From assembly GCF_014931605.1 (NCBI RefSeq), contig NZ_CP053382.1:3410001-3474000 (forward strand): a stretch of DNA of 64,000 nucleotides. The letters are read 5' to 3'. This DNA comes from Halomonas sp. MCCC 1A13316. GTDB lineage: Bacteria > Pseudomonadota > Gammaproteobacteria > Pseudomonadales > Halomonadaceae. The notes beneath the pieces are model-generated. The model searched no databases and was not told the origin of the DNA. It saw nothing but the letters and a program-made list of their open reading frames with translations. A program made the translations under genes and the position numbers. Positions 27,792-38,174 of the stretch are shown piece by piece (the first letter of the stretch is position 1; every line of letters begins with the position of its first letter).

Positions 27792-29402
27792 ATGCAAGAC
27801 AACACTTTCTGGTGGCGCGGCGGCGTCATCTACCAGATCTACCCGCGCAGCTTCATGGACAGCAGCGGGGACGGCGTCGGCGACCTGCTGGGCGTTACCG
27901 AGCGCCTCGACTACGTCGCTTCGCTGGGCGTGGACGGTATCTGGCTGTCGCCTTTCTTTACCTCACCGATGCGCGACTTCGGCTATGACATCAGCGATTA
28001 CCGCGACGTCGACCCGCTGTTCGGCACTCTCGATGATTTCAAGACGCTGCTGGGTCGTGCCCACGCACTCGGCCTCAAGGTAATCATCGACCAGGTGATC
28101 AGCCACACCTCGGACCAGCACCCCTGGTTTCAGGAGAGCCGCATGAACCGCGGCAACCCGCGGGCCGATTGGTACGTGTGGGCCGACCCCAACCCGGACG
28201 GCACGCCACCCAACAACTGGCTGTCGATCTTCGGTGGGCCGGCCTGGACCTTCGACAGCCGGCGCCAGCAGTACTACCTGCACAACTTCCTGTCGAGCCA
28301 GCCGGACCTCAACTTTCACAACCCCGAGGTGCGCACCGCCCAGCTCGACAACATGCGCTTCTGGCTGGAGCTGGGGGTCGACGGCTTCCGCCTCGACACG
28401 GTCAACTTCTATTTCCACGACCAGCACCTGCGCAGTAATCCGGCACTGACCATCGACGCTACGCGCACCCTGGGTGCACCCAAGGAGAACCCCTACACCT
28501 GGCAGCGTCATGTGTACGATATCAGCCGGCCCGAGAACGTCGAGTTCCTGCGCGAACTGCGCAGACTGATGGATGAGTACCCCGGTACCACCACGGTGGG
28601 GGAGATCGGCGACGACACCCCCCTCGAGCGCATGGCCGAATACACGTCCGGTGGCGACAAGCTGCACATGGCCTATACCTTCGACCTGCTCAACTCACCG
28701 CGCTCGCCTGAGTACATTCGTGGCGTGCTGCAGCGTTTCCAGCAGTTCGCCGGCGATGCCTGGCCGTGCTGGGCGCTGTCCAACCACGACGTGGTGCGCA
28801 GCGCCACTCGCTGGGGCAGCGAGGAGTGCGCCTTCGCCTATCCTCGGGTGGCGCTGGCCCTGCTGTTCTCGCTGCGCGGCAGCGTCTGCCTCTATCAGGG
28901 CGAGGAACTCGGCCTGCCCGAGGCCGACGTTCCCTTCGAGCGCATCCAGGACCCCTACGGCCTGCCGCTGTGGCCCGACTTCAAGGGCCGCGACGGCTGC
29001 CGCACGCCGATGCCCTGGGACGATACGCCGCTGGCCGGCTTCTCGTCCATCGAGCCCTGGCTGCCGGTGGCCGAACCGCATCTGCGGCTGTCGGTGGATC
29101 GCCAGCAGGACGACTCCGAGTCGATGCTCAATGCCACCCGCCGCCTACTGCGCTTCCGCAACCAGCACCCGGCACTGTTCGATGGCGACATGACCCTGAT
29201 CGAGCTGGGCGAAGCGCTGGTCGCCTTCACCCGTCAGCGGGGCAGCGACAAACTGCTGTGCGTCTTCAACCTCACCGGACAACCCCAGACCGCCGTATTG
29301 CCCGAAGCGCGCGAAGCGCTGCAGCAACACGGTTTCCAATACGAGGTCAGCGGCGGCACGCTGCATTTGCCACCCTATCAAGCGGCCTTTTTTCGTCTCT
29401 AG
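27792..29402 (+). CDS. aglA: Alpha-glucosidase, glycoside hydrolase family 13
   Basis: This 536-residue cytoplasmic GH13 enzyme has the nucleophile Asp in DGFRLDTVNF (about 202), the acid/base Glu in TVGEIGDD (about 271) and the third carboxylate in LSNHDVVRS. GGVIYQIYPRSFMDSSGDG is the usual start of oligo-1,6-glucosidase and alpha-glucosidase members. No signal peptide is present, so it hydrolyses sugar already imported by the ABC system. Trehalose-6-phosphate hydrolase is unlikely because the partner is an ABC, not a phosphotransferase, transporter. Confidence 0.9.
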   Translation: MQDNTFWWRGGVIYQIYPRSFMDSSGDGVGDLLGVTERLDYVASLGVDGIWLSPFFTSPMRDFGYDISDYRDVDPLFGTLDDFKTLLGRAHALGLKVIIDQVISHTSDQHPWFQESRMNRGNPRADWYVWADPNPDGTPPNNWLSIFGGPAWTFDSRRQQYYLHNFLSSQPDLNFHNPEVRTAQLDNMRFWLELGVDGFRLDTVNFYFHDQHLRSNPALTIDATRTLGAPKENPYTWQRHVYDISRPENVEFLRELRRLMDEYPGTTTVGEIGDDTPLERMAEYTSGGDKLHMAYTFDLLNSPRSPEYIRGVLQRFQQFAGDAWPCWALSNHDVVRSATRWGSEECAFAYPRVALALLFSLRGSVCLYQGEELGLPEADVPFERIQDPYGLPLWPDFKGRDGCRTPMPWDDTPLAGFSSIEPWLPVAEPHLRLSVDRQQDDSESMLNATRRLLRFRNQHPALFDGDMTLIELGEALVAFTRQRGSDKLLCVFNLTGQPQTAVLPEAREALQQHGFQYEVSGGTLHLPPYQAAFFRL

Positions 29403-29452
29403 GGTAGTTCCGTACAACAACGACCGGCCGCGAACGGCCGAGGATGGGTCAA

Positions 29453-30559
<1,107 letters not shown>

Positions 30560-30654
30560 AGCCACGTCAGCGTCGTAAAAACAGGCGGCGGGACTGTCCC
30601 GGCCACGTCCGGGACGGTATCCTTGAGAGCGTACTCATTAGCAGGAAAATAAAA

Positions 30655-31710
30655 GTGTCGCCACCGGCCCGCCGCATCACCCTCAAGGATCTGGCTCGCG
30701 AGCTCGGCGTCTCCACTGCCACCGTGTCCAACGCCTTCAATCGGCCGGACCAGCTCTCGCCCAAACTGCGCGAACGCATCCTCGCCGAGGCCAAGCGACT
30801 GGGCTATCGTGGCCCCGACGCCAAGGCCCGCAGCCTGCGTACCGGACGCTCGCGCATCATTGCGGTGATTCTGGCCGAAAGCCTCACCTACAGCCTCAAC
30901 GACGCCGTCTCCAGCGAGTTCCTCTCGGGCGTTGCCGAGGTGCTAGATACCCAGGGACATACCCTACTGCTGCTCTCCGCACGCCAGGCCAAGTGTCAGA
31001 TAGTCGACTCGGCGAGCATGGCCGACGGTTTCATCGTCTACGGTCTGATGCCCTCCGACGAGTTGTTCGACTCACTTCCGCTCAACGCCTCGTTGGTGGC
31101 GGTCGACTTCAACGTGTCGGGCCACCCTTCGGTGCACGTCAACAATGAACCGGCCTGCTTCGAGATCGCCGATCGCGCATTGACGATCTCGCCTCGCCAG
31201 CGCCCGGCCATCATCAACCTGCGTCTCACGCGCGAGCCCTGCAACGGTCGCATCGACCCCGACTACGCCCTGCTTCCGCCCGAGCGCACCATCACCCGTT
31301 CACGCCTTTCCGGCTACCATCGCGCTCTGGCCAAGCATGGCTTTGCCGCCGAGCGGGTGCCGATGTGGAACGTGGAGGAGAATACCTTCGAGGTGTGCGC
31401 TCCGGTGATCGAGGAAATCCTCGACCAGCCCGACGGTGAACGCCCCGACCTGCTGCTGTGCATGTCCGACCGCACCGCCCTGACCGCCCTGACCCTGGCC
31501 GAGAGACGCGGCCTGCGCATCCCCGAGGATATCAGTCTGATCGGCTTCGACGGCATCGCCGAGGGGCAGTTCCGGGCACCGCGCCTGACCACGGTGCGCC
31601 AGGAGAGCGGCGAGAAGGGCCGCCTGGCGGCGCGCATGATCCTGGGTCTGGAGCCCGCTCATTCTCGCCTGCTGGATACCCAGTTGATTCCCGGCGAAAC
31701 CTGCCCCTGA
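30655..31710 (+). CDS. LacI-family repressor of the alpha-glucoside operon
   Basis: This 351-residue regulator has a LacI helix-turn-helix (ITLKDLARELGVSTATVSNA) followed by a periplasmic-binding-like effector domain ending in GFDGIAEGQFRAPRLTTVRQ. The start is a GTG with AGGA eight bases upstream; the frame is open further upstream but has no LacI-like sequence there. It is last in the sugar operon and probably represses it through the palindrome at 24551-24566. Confidence 0.85.
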   Translation: MSPPARRITLKDLARELGVSTATVSNAFNRPDQLSPKLRERILAEAKRLGYRGPDAKARSLRTGRSRIIAVILAESLTYSLNDAVSSEFLSGVAEVLDTQGHTLLLLSARQAKCQIVDSASMADGFIVYGLMPSDELFDSLPLNASLVAVDFNVSGHPSVHVNNEPACFEIADRALTISPRQRPAIINLRLTREPCNGRIDPDYALLPPERTITRSRLSGYHRALAKHGFAAERVPMWNVEENTFEVCAPVIEEILDQPDGERPDLLLCMSDRTALTALTLAERRGLRIPEDISLIGFDGIAEGQFRAPRLTTVRQESGEKGRLAARMILGLEPAHSRLLDTQLIPGETCP

Positions 31711-31716
31711 GTCGAT

Positions 31717-31735
31717 GCTTGCACATTGCTTGCAC
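31717..31735 (+). promoter_or_regulatory. Direct repeat upstream of the two-component operon
   Basis: GCTTGCAC occurs twice, starting at 31717 and 31728, an 11-bp period as expected for an OmpR-family regulator dimer on one face of the helix. A related TGCA-N7-TGCA pair lies upstream of the spy-like gene. Confidence 0.5.
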
Positions 31736-31801
31736 GCTTCGTGACCATTGACTGCATCGCCTTGCGCGATGCTGTGCGGGTCCACCACAGGAGCCGACTC
31801 G

Positions 31802-33226
31802 ATGAGGTTTCGCTTCCCCCGCCCGCCTTTCTCCCACTTGGGCATCAAGCTGTTCGTCATCATTCTGTCGGTCAATGTGTTGATCGCCGGGCTGGTGTTT
31901 TTGGCAGTGTCGCGAAGCCTCGATCGTGGCTTCCTCGAATATCTCGAGACAACCCAGGCCAACCGCGCCGAGACGTTGGCCGAAGGCCTGGGGCAGGAGT
32001 GGGCGCGCCGCGACGGCTGGCAGTGGTTGCGCGATTCGCCGCCGGCCTGGGAGCGCCTGGTGCGCCAGCAGCTGTGGCCCGGCGAACGGCCGCCCCACGG
32101 CATCGAGCGCCGCCTGGGCGATGCCCGTGACTTCGTGCTGCACGATGCCGAAGGCCTGCCGGTAATCGGCCTGCCCCCGGACGATGGCGAAAGGGCCGCG
32201 GAACTGCACTGGCTGCCCATCGAGTACCAGGGTCAGCGGGTCGGCACCCTCGGCTATCGTCCGCCACAGCAGTTGATGGCGCGCATGGATCGCATCTTTC
32301 TGTCTCGCCAGCAGCGCAACCTGGGCATCATCGTCGCCGCCCTGGGCCTGGCCTCGCTGCTGCTGGCCGGAGGCCTGGCCTGGTGGCTAGGACGACGCAC
32401 GCGCAGCATGGCACTCGCCACGCGCAGCCTGATCGAAGGCGACTACAGCGCCAGGCTGCCGGAGCGCGGCCGCGATGAGCTGTCGCGCCTGGCGCGCGAC
32501 TTCAACATCCTGGCGGCCACCCTGGAAGCCAGCCGTGAGGCGCGCAGCCGCTGGGTTTCCGACATTGCTCACGAGCTACGCACACCGCTGGCGGTGCTGC
32601 GTGGCGAGATCGAAGCCATGCAGGACGGCATCCGTCCGCTCGACGAAGACAACCTGCGTTCGTTGTCGCAGGAAGTGGGCCAGCTCGAGCGGCTGGTGGC
32701 CGACCTGCGCCTGCTTTCGCAGAGCGATGACGGGGCGCTCGAAGTCCAACTGGCGCCGCTCGACCTGGCGGCGAGCCTCACCTCACGTCTCGAGGAAGCC
32801 CGGGGCTGGCTCGACGATTGCGGCATGGCCCTGTCCACCTCGATCGACGGGCCGGCCTGGATCCGTGGCTATGCCCCGCGTCTGCGCCAGTTATGGACCA
32901 ACCTGCTCGACAACAGCTGCGCCTACTCTTCCTCACCTGGGCTGCTCGAGGTCCGCCTGGTGCAGGAGTCGAACCGAGTGCGCGTGGTCTGGCAAGACAG
33001 CCCGCCGGGGGTGCCTGAAACCGCACTCGGCCGTCTCACCGAGCGGCTCTACCGGGTCGAGGGCTCGCGCAGCCGTGCCAGCGGCGGCAGCGGCCTGGGT
33101 CTCTCCATTGTCAGTGCCTTGGTCAAGAGCCACGGCGGTACCATGCGGGCCTCCCCCTCCCCCCTGGGTGGGTTATGCTGGACTCTCGAGTTTCCAGCTC
33201 TGGATGCCGAAGAACGGACCCCATGA
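31802..33226 (+). CDS. baeS: BaeS-like envelope-stress sensor kinase
   Basis: This 474-residue membrane histidine kinase has membrane segments near residues 14-36 and 174-196 around a periplasmic domain, then HAMP and HisKA with the phosphorylated His in SDIAHELRTPLAVLRGE (about 257). The ATPase domain has N, G1 and G2 boxes (NLLDNSCAY, SGGSGLGLSIV). AHELRTPLAVLRGEIEAMQDG is very close to BaeS. It is followed 12 bp later by the regulator. In E. coli BaeS senses envelope damage from indole, tannin, flavonoids or metals. Confidence 0.85.
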   Translation: MRFRFPRPPFSHLGIKLFVIILSVNVLIAGLVFLAVSRSLDRGFLEYLETTQANRAETLAEGLGQEWARRDGWQWLRDSPPAWERLVRQQLWPGERPPHGIERRLGDARDFVLHDAEGLPVIGLPPDDGERAAELHWLPIEYQGQRVGTLGYRPPQQLMARMDRIFLSRQQRNLGIIVAALGLASLLLAGGLAWWLGRRTRSMALATRSLIEGDYSARLPERGRDELSRLARDFNILAATLEASREARSRWVSDIAHELRTPLAVLRGEIEAMQDGIRPLDEDNLRSLSQEVGQLERLVADLRLLSQSDDGALEVQLAPLDLAASLTSRLEEARGWLDDCGMALSTSIDGPAWIRGYAPRLRQLWTNLLDNSCAYSSSPGLLEVRLVQESNRVRVVWQDSPPGVPETALGRLTERLYRVEGSRSRASGGSGLGLSIVSALVKSHGGTMRASPSPLGGLCWTLEFPALDAEERTP

Positions 33227-33238
33227 GGAAAGGCGCCC

Positions 33239-33958
33239 ATGCAAGATTCCGACACCCCACGTGACACCCTGCTGATCGTCGAGGACGAACCCAAGATCGC
33301 GCGCCTGGTCGCCGACTATCTGGAGGGCAGCGGCTTCGCCACCCAGCATATCGACCACGGCGATCAGGTTCTGCCCTGGCTGCAGAAGCAGCACGTCGAC
33401 GAGCAGTTGCCGGCGCTGGTACTGCTCGACCTGATGCTGCCCGGCATCGACGGGCTCACTCTGTGCCGGGAGATTCGCCAGCGCTGGCCCGACGTAGCGA
33501 TCATCATGCTCACCGCACGGGTCGAGGAAGTGGACCGCCTGCTGGGCCTGGAGCTTGGTGCCGACGACTACATCTGCAAGCCGTTCAGCCCGCGTGAGGT
33601 CGTTGCCCGGGTCAAGGCGGTATTGCGGCGCAGCCAGGCGCTGCGTGACCCCGCTTCGGTCAACGGCAGCCAGCTCGCACTCGACGATGAGGGCTGGCGG
33701 GCGCTGGCCGATGGCCAGGATCTGGGACTCACCGCTGTGGAATACCAGCTTCTCAAGGTGATGATGCAGTCGCCTGGGCGGATATTCACCCGCGACCAGT
33801 TGATGGATCGCATGTACCGCGACCACCGCATCGTCTCCGAGCGTACCGTCGATAGCCACGTCAAGAAGCTCAGGCGCAAGATCAGTGACGTCTGGCCCGA
33901 GCGCGAAATCATCCGCTCGGTTTACGGCGTCGGCTACAAGTACCAGCCCGAAGAGTGA
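33239..33958 (+). CDS. baeR: BaeR-like response regulator
   Basis: This 239-residue OmpR/PhoB-type regulator has a receiver domain with phospho-acceptor Asp in LVLLDLMLPGIDG (about 64) and Lys in YICKPFSPREVV, then a winged helix (LTAVEYQLLKVMMQSPGRIFT, RTVDSHVKKLRRK). The GLELGADDYICKPFSPREVVARVKAVLRR stretch resembles BaeR closely. It probably activates its own operon and the adjacent spy-like gene. Confidence 0.87.
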   Translation: MQDSDTPRDTLLIVEDEPKIARLVADYLEGSGFATQHIDHGDQVLPWLQKQHVDEQLPALVLLDLMLPGIDGLTLCREIRQRWPDVAIIMLTARVEEVDRLLGLELGADDYICKPFSPREVVARVKAVLRRSQALRDPASVNGSQLALDDEGWRALADGQDLGLTAVEYQLLKVMMQSPGRIFTRDQLMDRMYRDHRIVSERTVDSHVKKLRRKISDVWPEREIIRSVYGVGYKYQPEE

Positions 33959-33980
33959 ACCTTGCTTCTTTCACGATTGC

Positions 33981-33996
33981 TGCAAGTTGGTTGCAC
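33981..33996 (+). promoter_or_regulatory. Direct repeat upstream of the spy-like gene
   Basis: TGCA at 33981 and 33992 (TGCAAG, then TTGCAC) repeats with the same 11-bp period as the site upstream of baeS. It lies 49 bp before the spy-like start codon, so a separate regulated promoter is likely here. Confidence 0.45.
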
Positions 33997-34044
33997 AGGG
34001 GAGTACGACACTGCAAGCATCAACCCAAGCCAAGGAGTGCCCCC

Positions 34045-34701
34045 ATGCGTCGTAACACTACCCGCAATCTGCTGATTCCCGCCCTGCTCGCCGCTGCCAT
34101 CGCACCCATGGCGCTGACGGCCGTCGCGTTTCCCGGCAAGAGCGACGGAAGCTGGCATGAACAGCACCAGGAGCGCTTCGAAGAGCGCCGCCAAGCCATG
34201 TTCGAGCGCGCCGGCCTCGACGAGGAGACCCGCAGCGCCCTGGAAGAAGCCCACGACGAGCATTACCAGGCCATGCGCGAACTGCACGAGCAGCACCGCG
34301 AGCGCATGGATGAGATCCTCGACGAAGAGCAGCGTGAAGCCCTACGCGAGGCCAAGCGCGAAATGCGTCAGGAAATGCACGGTGAACGCCGCGATGAACG
34401 CCGCCAGGACATGCAGGAGCGTCTGACCACCTTGGTCGACAGTTGGGGGCTCTCCGACGAGGAACGCGAGCGGCTCACCGAGCTGCGTGAATCCCTGTAC
34501 GCCGACATGCAGGAACTGCGCGACCATCAGTTCGACTCCCGAGAGGAGCGCCGCGAGGCGTGGCAGTCGCTGCACGACGAGCATCGGGAGGCCCTCGGCG
34601 AGGTATTGACCGACGAGCAGCTCGCCGTCCTCGAGGCCTTCATGCAGCCCCGTCACGCCAAGGGGCACGGCGGGCATCACAGCGCACCTCATCGCGGTTG
34701 A
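34045..34701 (+). CDS. spy: Spy/CpxP-like periplasmic chaperone
   Basis: This 218-residue protein has a signal peptide (RRNTTRNLLIPALLAAAIAP, then ALTAVAF) and an almost wholly helical, highly charged Glu/Arg/Gln/His-rich body with repeated LTxxQ-like segments, as in the Spy/CpxP (LTXXQ) family. It is longer than E. coli Spy (161 residues) and appears to hold two copies of the helical unit. Placement behind a BaeSR pair matches the known Bae control of spy. The ATG at 34045 begins the signal peptide. Confidence 0.75.
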   Translation: MRRNTTRNLLIPALLAAAIAPMALTAVAFPGKSDGSWHEQHQERFEERRQAMFERAGLDEETRSALEEAHDEHYQAMRELHEQHRERMDEILDEEQREALREAKREMRQEMHGERRDERRQDMQERLTTLVDSWGLSDEERERLTELRESLYADMQELRDHQFDSREERREAWQSLHDEHREALGEVLTDEQLAVLEAFMQPRHAKGHGGHHSAPHRG

Positions 34702-34720
34702 TCCGCAACACCTCGTAACG

Positions 34721-34756
34721 GCATCGGGCCCGGCATTGCGCCGGGCCCGATGCGTT
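34721..34756 (+). terminator. Terminator after the spy-like gene
   Basis: A 14-bp perfect stem (GCATCGGGCCCGGC with GCCGGGCCCGATGC) with a 5-base loop is followed by GTTTCG. It lies 20 bp beyond the stop. The T-run is short, but the stem is very stable. Confidence 0.75.
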
Positions 34757-34772
34757 TCGTCGCCACCTTGCC

Positions 34773-35580
34773 TCACGCCTCAGTTGTCCCCTGGATCGCT
34801 AGGAAGGAAGCGCAAGCAGGTATCACGAGCTTGTAGGGCCAGATGAGCGGCCCCCCGGGAGTGAAAGGGCTGTGCTCGTCCTGGCGGAATGAAACGGTGA
34901 AGAAGTCCCAGCCGCTCCACACCAGCGCCAGGATGCCGTGATAGAAGAACAGCAGGTAAAGCGCCAACTCTATCCAGGATCGCCTGGAACTCCTCCGGCA
35001 GGCTGTCGTGCTTGGTCTTGTTGAAGATGATCTCGAAGGCTTCACAGTCCTGATGATAGCTGCGCAGCATCCAGGTCTTGCTGACGTCGGGGAAGCCGAG
35101 CAGACAGTCCGAGGAGGGGTTGTTGAACTCGGCGCCGTCGAGCAGACCGCGGTCCATGGCCGGCACGATGTCACCACCGCCCATGATGGTCACGGCCTCA
35201 CCGAATTCACGCATCACATCGGCTGCCAGTCCCGCGGTACGGTACTTCAGCCCGCAGGCAGCAGGTTCAGGCGCAGCCGCCCGCCCGACATCTCGTTGAC
35301 GATGCGCACGTAGTCGGCGGCGAACTCGTGGAAGATGTCCTGGTTGGGCCAGGTGCTCTGGAAGATCAGCGTGGTGGTCTGAGCTACGGCAATGCTGGGA
35401 AAGTCCACCGCCGCCACAACACCCGCCCCCACGGCGGCCGCCGAACTGGTAGGAAAACGGCGGCGCGAGGTATCGGTGGACTTGCTGTCGCTGGCGGCCT
35501 GCCCTTCGCCCTTGGCCGTGTTCTTGTCTTGAACCGTCGGATTCTCCAGAAAATATTGTCGTTGTACTTCTGGCAGCCCC
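34773..35580 (-). pseudogene. Decayed TRAP transporter (dctP-dctQ remnants fused)
   Basis: Three pieces of a TRAP operon lie head to tail in different frames. At about 35247-35560 is a DctP N-terminus with Tat-like signal RRRFPTSS and TTTLIFQSTWPNQDIFHEFA, stopping after LLPAG. At about 34985-35245 is an internal DctP part (GLAADVMREFGEAVTIMGGGD, then MDRGLLDGAEFNNPSSD). At 34773-34970 is the C-terminus of the small permease DctQ (ALYLLFFYHGILALVWSGWD, then TPGGPLIWPYKLVIP). Internal deletions removed the DctP middle and the DctP/DctQ junction, and no dctM follows. It cannot make a working transporter. Confidence 0.85.
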
Positions 35581-35990
35581 GACCGGCACCGGCCGATCTC
35601 GAAGTCATACCGATGCCTCCCTGCCAGTACTGGCTCAGCGTGTTCCCTTCCCTTAGGGTGCCGTCGCTTATATCAGGCATAGCTGGGGTAACCGCAGGCG
35701 CAAGCATCGCTTGCAAATCTGTTAACGCAGGGTTGAAGGGCCGGGGTAAAGTGCGTATTTTATTTGAACGTTCATTCAACAAAACAAGGAACGGCTTCCC
35801 GCCGGAGTCGTCAGCCCTGACTCTCCCGTTGCACATTCCACTGCGAGCCCCCTGGCCGTGAATGGCTGCGTCAGGTCTGAAACATTGGGTAATCTTCAGG
35901 CGTGCTTTCGATTGTGAGGAACAATCCTCAGCGCGTCTCGGCAAGGAATAGGCGGGAAGGGTCATTCACCTCTGAAAGGAGTACGCCTGC
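35581..35990. other. Intergenic region upstream of betT
   Basis: About 410 bp separate the TRAP remnant from betT. Apart from the BetI-like palindrome near 35762 no coding frame with family features was seen. It probably holds the former TRAP promoter and the betT promoter. Confidence 0.5.
35762..35779. promoter_or_regulatory. BetI-like (TetR-type) operator
   Basis: ATTTGAACGTTCATTCAA contains the perfect 10-bp palindrome TGAACGTTCA (35765-35774), with flanking TTCAA that resembles the operator of BetI, the choline-responsive repressor. It lies 211 bp before betT. The betI gene is not in this window. Confidence 0.5.
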
Positions 35991-38039
35991 ATGGCGCGTA
36001 ACCTACCCCTTACCGAGCGACGCGACCGGCTCAACCCCGTGGTATTCCACGGCTCAGTAGCCGGTATCCTGGTGTTTCTCGTTCTCACCATGACCTTCAC
36101 CGAGGAGGCCGGCGCCTTCTTCGATGCCGGCCTGGCCTGGGTCAGCACAACCTTCGGCTGGTACTACATGCTCGCCGTAGTAGCCTATCTCGTCTTCGTG
36201 ATTGCCATCGGCCTGTCACGCTACGGCAGCATCCGTCTCGGCCCCGACCATTCACGGCCGGAGTTCTCGACGCTGTCTTGGGCGGCGATGCTGTTCGCCG
36301 CCGGCATCGGCATCGACCTGCTGTTCTTCAGCGTCGCCGAGCCGGTGGCCCACTACCTGGCGCCGCCGGACCTGACGCCCGAAAGCCAGGAGGCGATGCG
36401 CAACGCCGTGGTGCAGACCTTCATGCACTGGGGGCTCTCCGGCTGGGGGCTCTACGTGCTGATGGGCATGGCACTGGCCTACTTCAGCTACCGCCACCGC
36501 CTGCCGCTGGCCATCCGCAGCGCGCTCTACCCGCTGCTCGGCAAGCGCATCCACGGCCCCATCGGCAACGCGGTCGACATCACCGCCGTGATTTCCACCG
36601 TGTTCGGCATCGCCACCAGCCTCGGTATCGGCGTGATGCAGCTCAACTACGGTCTAGCCTACATGTTCGACGTGCCCGAGAGCCTCTCGGTGCAGGTCAT
36701 CCTGATCGTGCTGGTGGTGGTGCTCGCCACCATCTCGGTGGTCAGCGGCGTGGAGAAGGGCATTCGCCGGCTGTCGGAGTTCAACATGCTGCTGGCGCTG
36801 GCCTTGCTGCTGTTCGTGCTGTTCCAGGGCCACACCCTGCAACTGCTCGACATGGTGGTGAACAACGCTGGCGACTACTTTTCCAGCTTCGTCGCCAGGA
36901 GCTTCGATACCTACGCCTTCGCCGGCGACGAGGCCAACCAGTGGAAGATGTGGTGGACGATCTTCTTCTGGGGCTGGTGGATTGCCTGGACGCCATTCGT
37001 CGGCCTGTTCCTGGCCCGCATCTCGCGTGGACGCACCATACGCCAGTTCGTCGCCGGGGCGCTGGGCATTCCGCTGGCCTTCATGATGGTATGGATGTCG
37101 GTATTCGGTAACAGCGGTATCGAACTGGTGGCCAACCAGGGCATCGCCGAGCTCGGTGAACAGGCGCTGAATACGCCGCAGACCACCATGTACACGCTGC
37201 TCGAATACTATCCCTGGGTCGGCGTCACCGCGGCCGTCGTCACCGTACTGGGCATCGTGTTCTTCATCACCTCGGCGGACTCCGGTGCGCTGGTATTGGC
37301 GAACTTCACCTCGATCCTGTCGGACGTGAACCACGACGCGCCGATTAAGCTGCGCATCTTCTGGTCCGCAGTGATCGGGCTGGTCACCGTAGCGCTGCTG
37401 ATGGCGGGAGGCCTGGCGGCGCTGCAAAGCGCAGTGGTGATCACCGCCCTGCCCTTCTCGGTGGTGATATTTGCCATCATGCTGGGCATGTACAAGGCAC
37501 TCAAGCTGGAGGGTAGCAAGGCCGAGGCGCGCCGTCGCATCGCCGGCACTGCACCGGGCGGTGACTGGCGCGAGCGCCTCGACCGTGCCCTGGACATCTC
37601 CAACCGTGCGGGTGCCGCGGCAACCATCGAGCATTCCATTCGCCCGGCGCTGACCCAGTTCGCCCAGGAACTGGAGAGTCGTGGCCAGGAGGCCAGCGTG
37701 ACCGAGGAGCAGAGGGAGGGTGAATCCCTTCCCTGCCTGACGCTGCAGGTCGACCTGGAGAATGCGGCAAGCTTCGTCTACCAAGTATGCCCGCACCGCA
37801 TGCGCACGCCGAGCTTCCTGCCGGCGGACGACGACTACTATGTGCGGCTCGATGTCTACCTGGCCGAAGGCGGCCAGGAGAAGGACCTCAACGGCTTCAC
37901 CCGCGGTCAGGTGATTGCCGACGTACTCTCGGAGTACGAGCGTCACCTGCACTTCCTGGCCCTGGCCGATCAGGGCGGCAACGTACAGGCCATGCCGGGT
38001 GCGGTGGGCGAACCACCGGCGGATGCCAGCCCGGCCTGA
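35991..38039 (+). CDS. betT: BCCT-family choline transporter (BetT-like)
   Basis: This 682-residue protein has twelve predicted membrane segments and the BCCT signature region WWTIFFWGWWIAWTPFVGLF. The long hydrophilic C-terminal tail (about 500-682) is typical of osmotically controlled BetT, and the length is close to E. coli BetT (677). It uses a cation gradient to import choline for glycine-betaine synthesis, or betaine itself. AAAGGAG precedes the start. The BetI-like palindrome upstream supports choline control. Ectoine or carnitine import by a related BCCT cannot be excluded. Confidence 0.85.
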   Translation: MARNLPLTERRDRLNPVVFHGSVAGILVFLVLTMTFTEEAGAFFDAGLAWVSTTFGWYYMLAVVAYLVFVIAIGLSRYGSIRLGPDHSRPEFSTLSWAAMLFAAGIGIDLLFFSVAEPVAHYLAPPDLTPESQEAMRNAVVQTFMHWGLSGWGLYVLMGMALAYFSYRHRLPLAIRSALYPLLGKRIHGPIGNAVDITAVISTVFGIATSLGIGVMQLNYGLAYMFDVPESLSVQVILIVLVVVLATISVVSGVEKGIRRLSEFNMLLALALLLFVLFQGHTLQLLDMVVNNAGDYFSSFVARSFDTYAFAGDEANQWKMWWTIFFWGWWIAWTPFVGLFLARISRGRTIRQFVAGALGIPLAFMMVWMSVFGNSGIELVANQGIAELGEQALNTPQTTMYTLLEYYPWVGVTAAVVTVLGIVFFITSADSGALVLANFTSILSDVNHDAPIKLRIFWSAVIGLVTVALLMAGGLAALQSAVVITALPFSVVIFAIMLGMYKALKLEGSKAEARRRIAGTAPGGDWRERLDRALDISNRAGAAATIEHSIRPALTQFAQELESRGQEASVTEEQREGESLPCLTLQVDLENAASFVYQVCPHRMRTPSFLPADDDYYVRLDVYLAEGGQEKDLNGFTRGQVIADVLSEYERHLHFLALADQGGNVQAMPGAVGEPPADASPA

Positions 38040-38060
38040 TCGATTCTCTTGCTCCACTCA

Positions 38061-38092
38061 CGGCGGCACCCTTCGGGTGTCGCCGTTTTTTG
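38061..38092 (+). terminator. Rho-independent terminator of betT
   Basis: An 11-bp stem starting CGGCGGCACCC is followed by TTTTTTGTTT. It lies 21 bp beyond the betT stop. Confidence 0.9.
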
Positions 38093-38174
38093 TTTATCGA
38101 CCTTGGCCGACTTGTGGCAACGCAATATGCAGGAGTAACGTTCTCGTTACCTTGCGCCTCGTTCGGGTATCGCC

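Noticed and set aside
36654..38057. 467-codon minus-strand frame opposite betT
   Set aside because: A shadow of the transporter gene; no recognisable domain.
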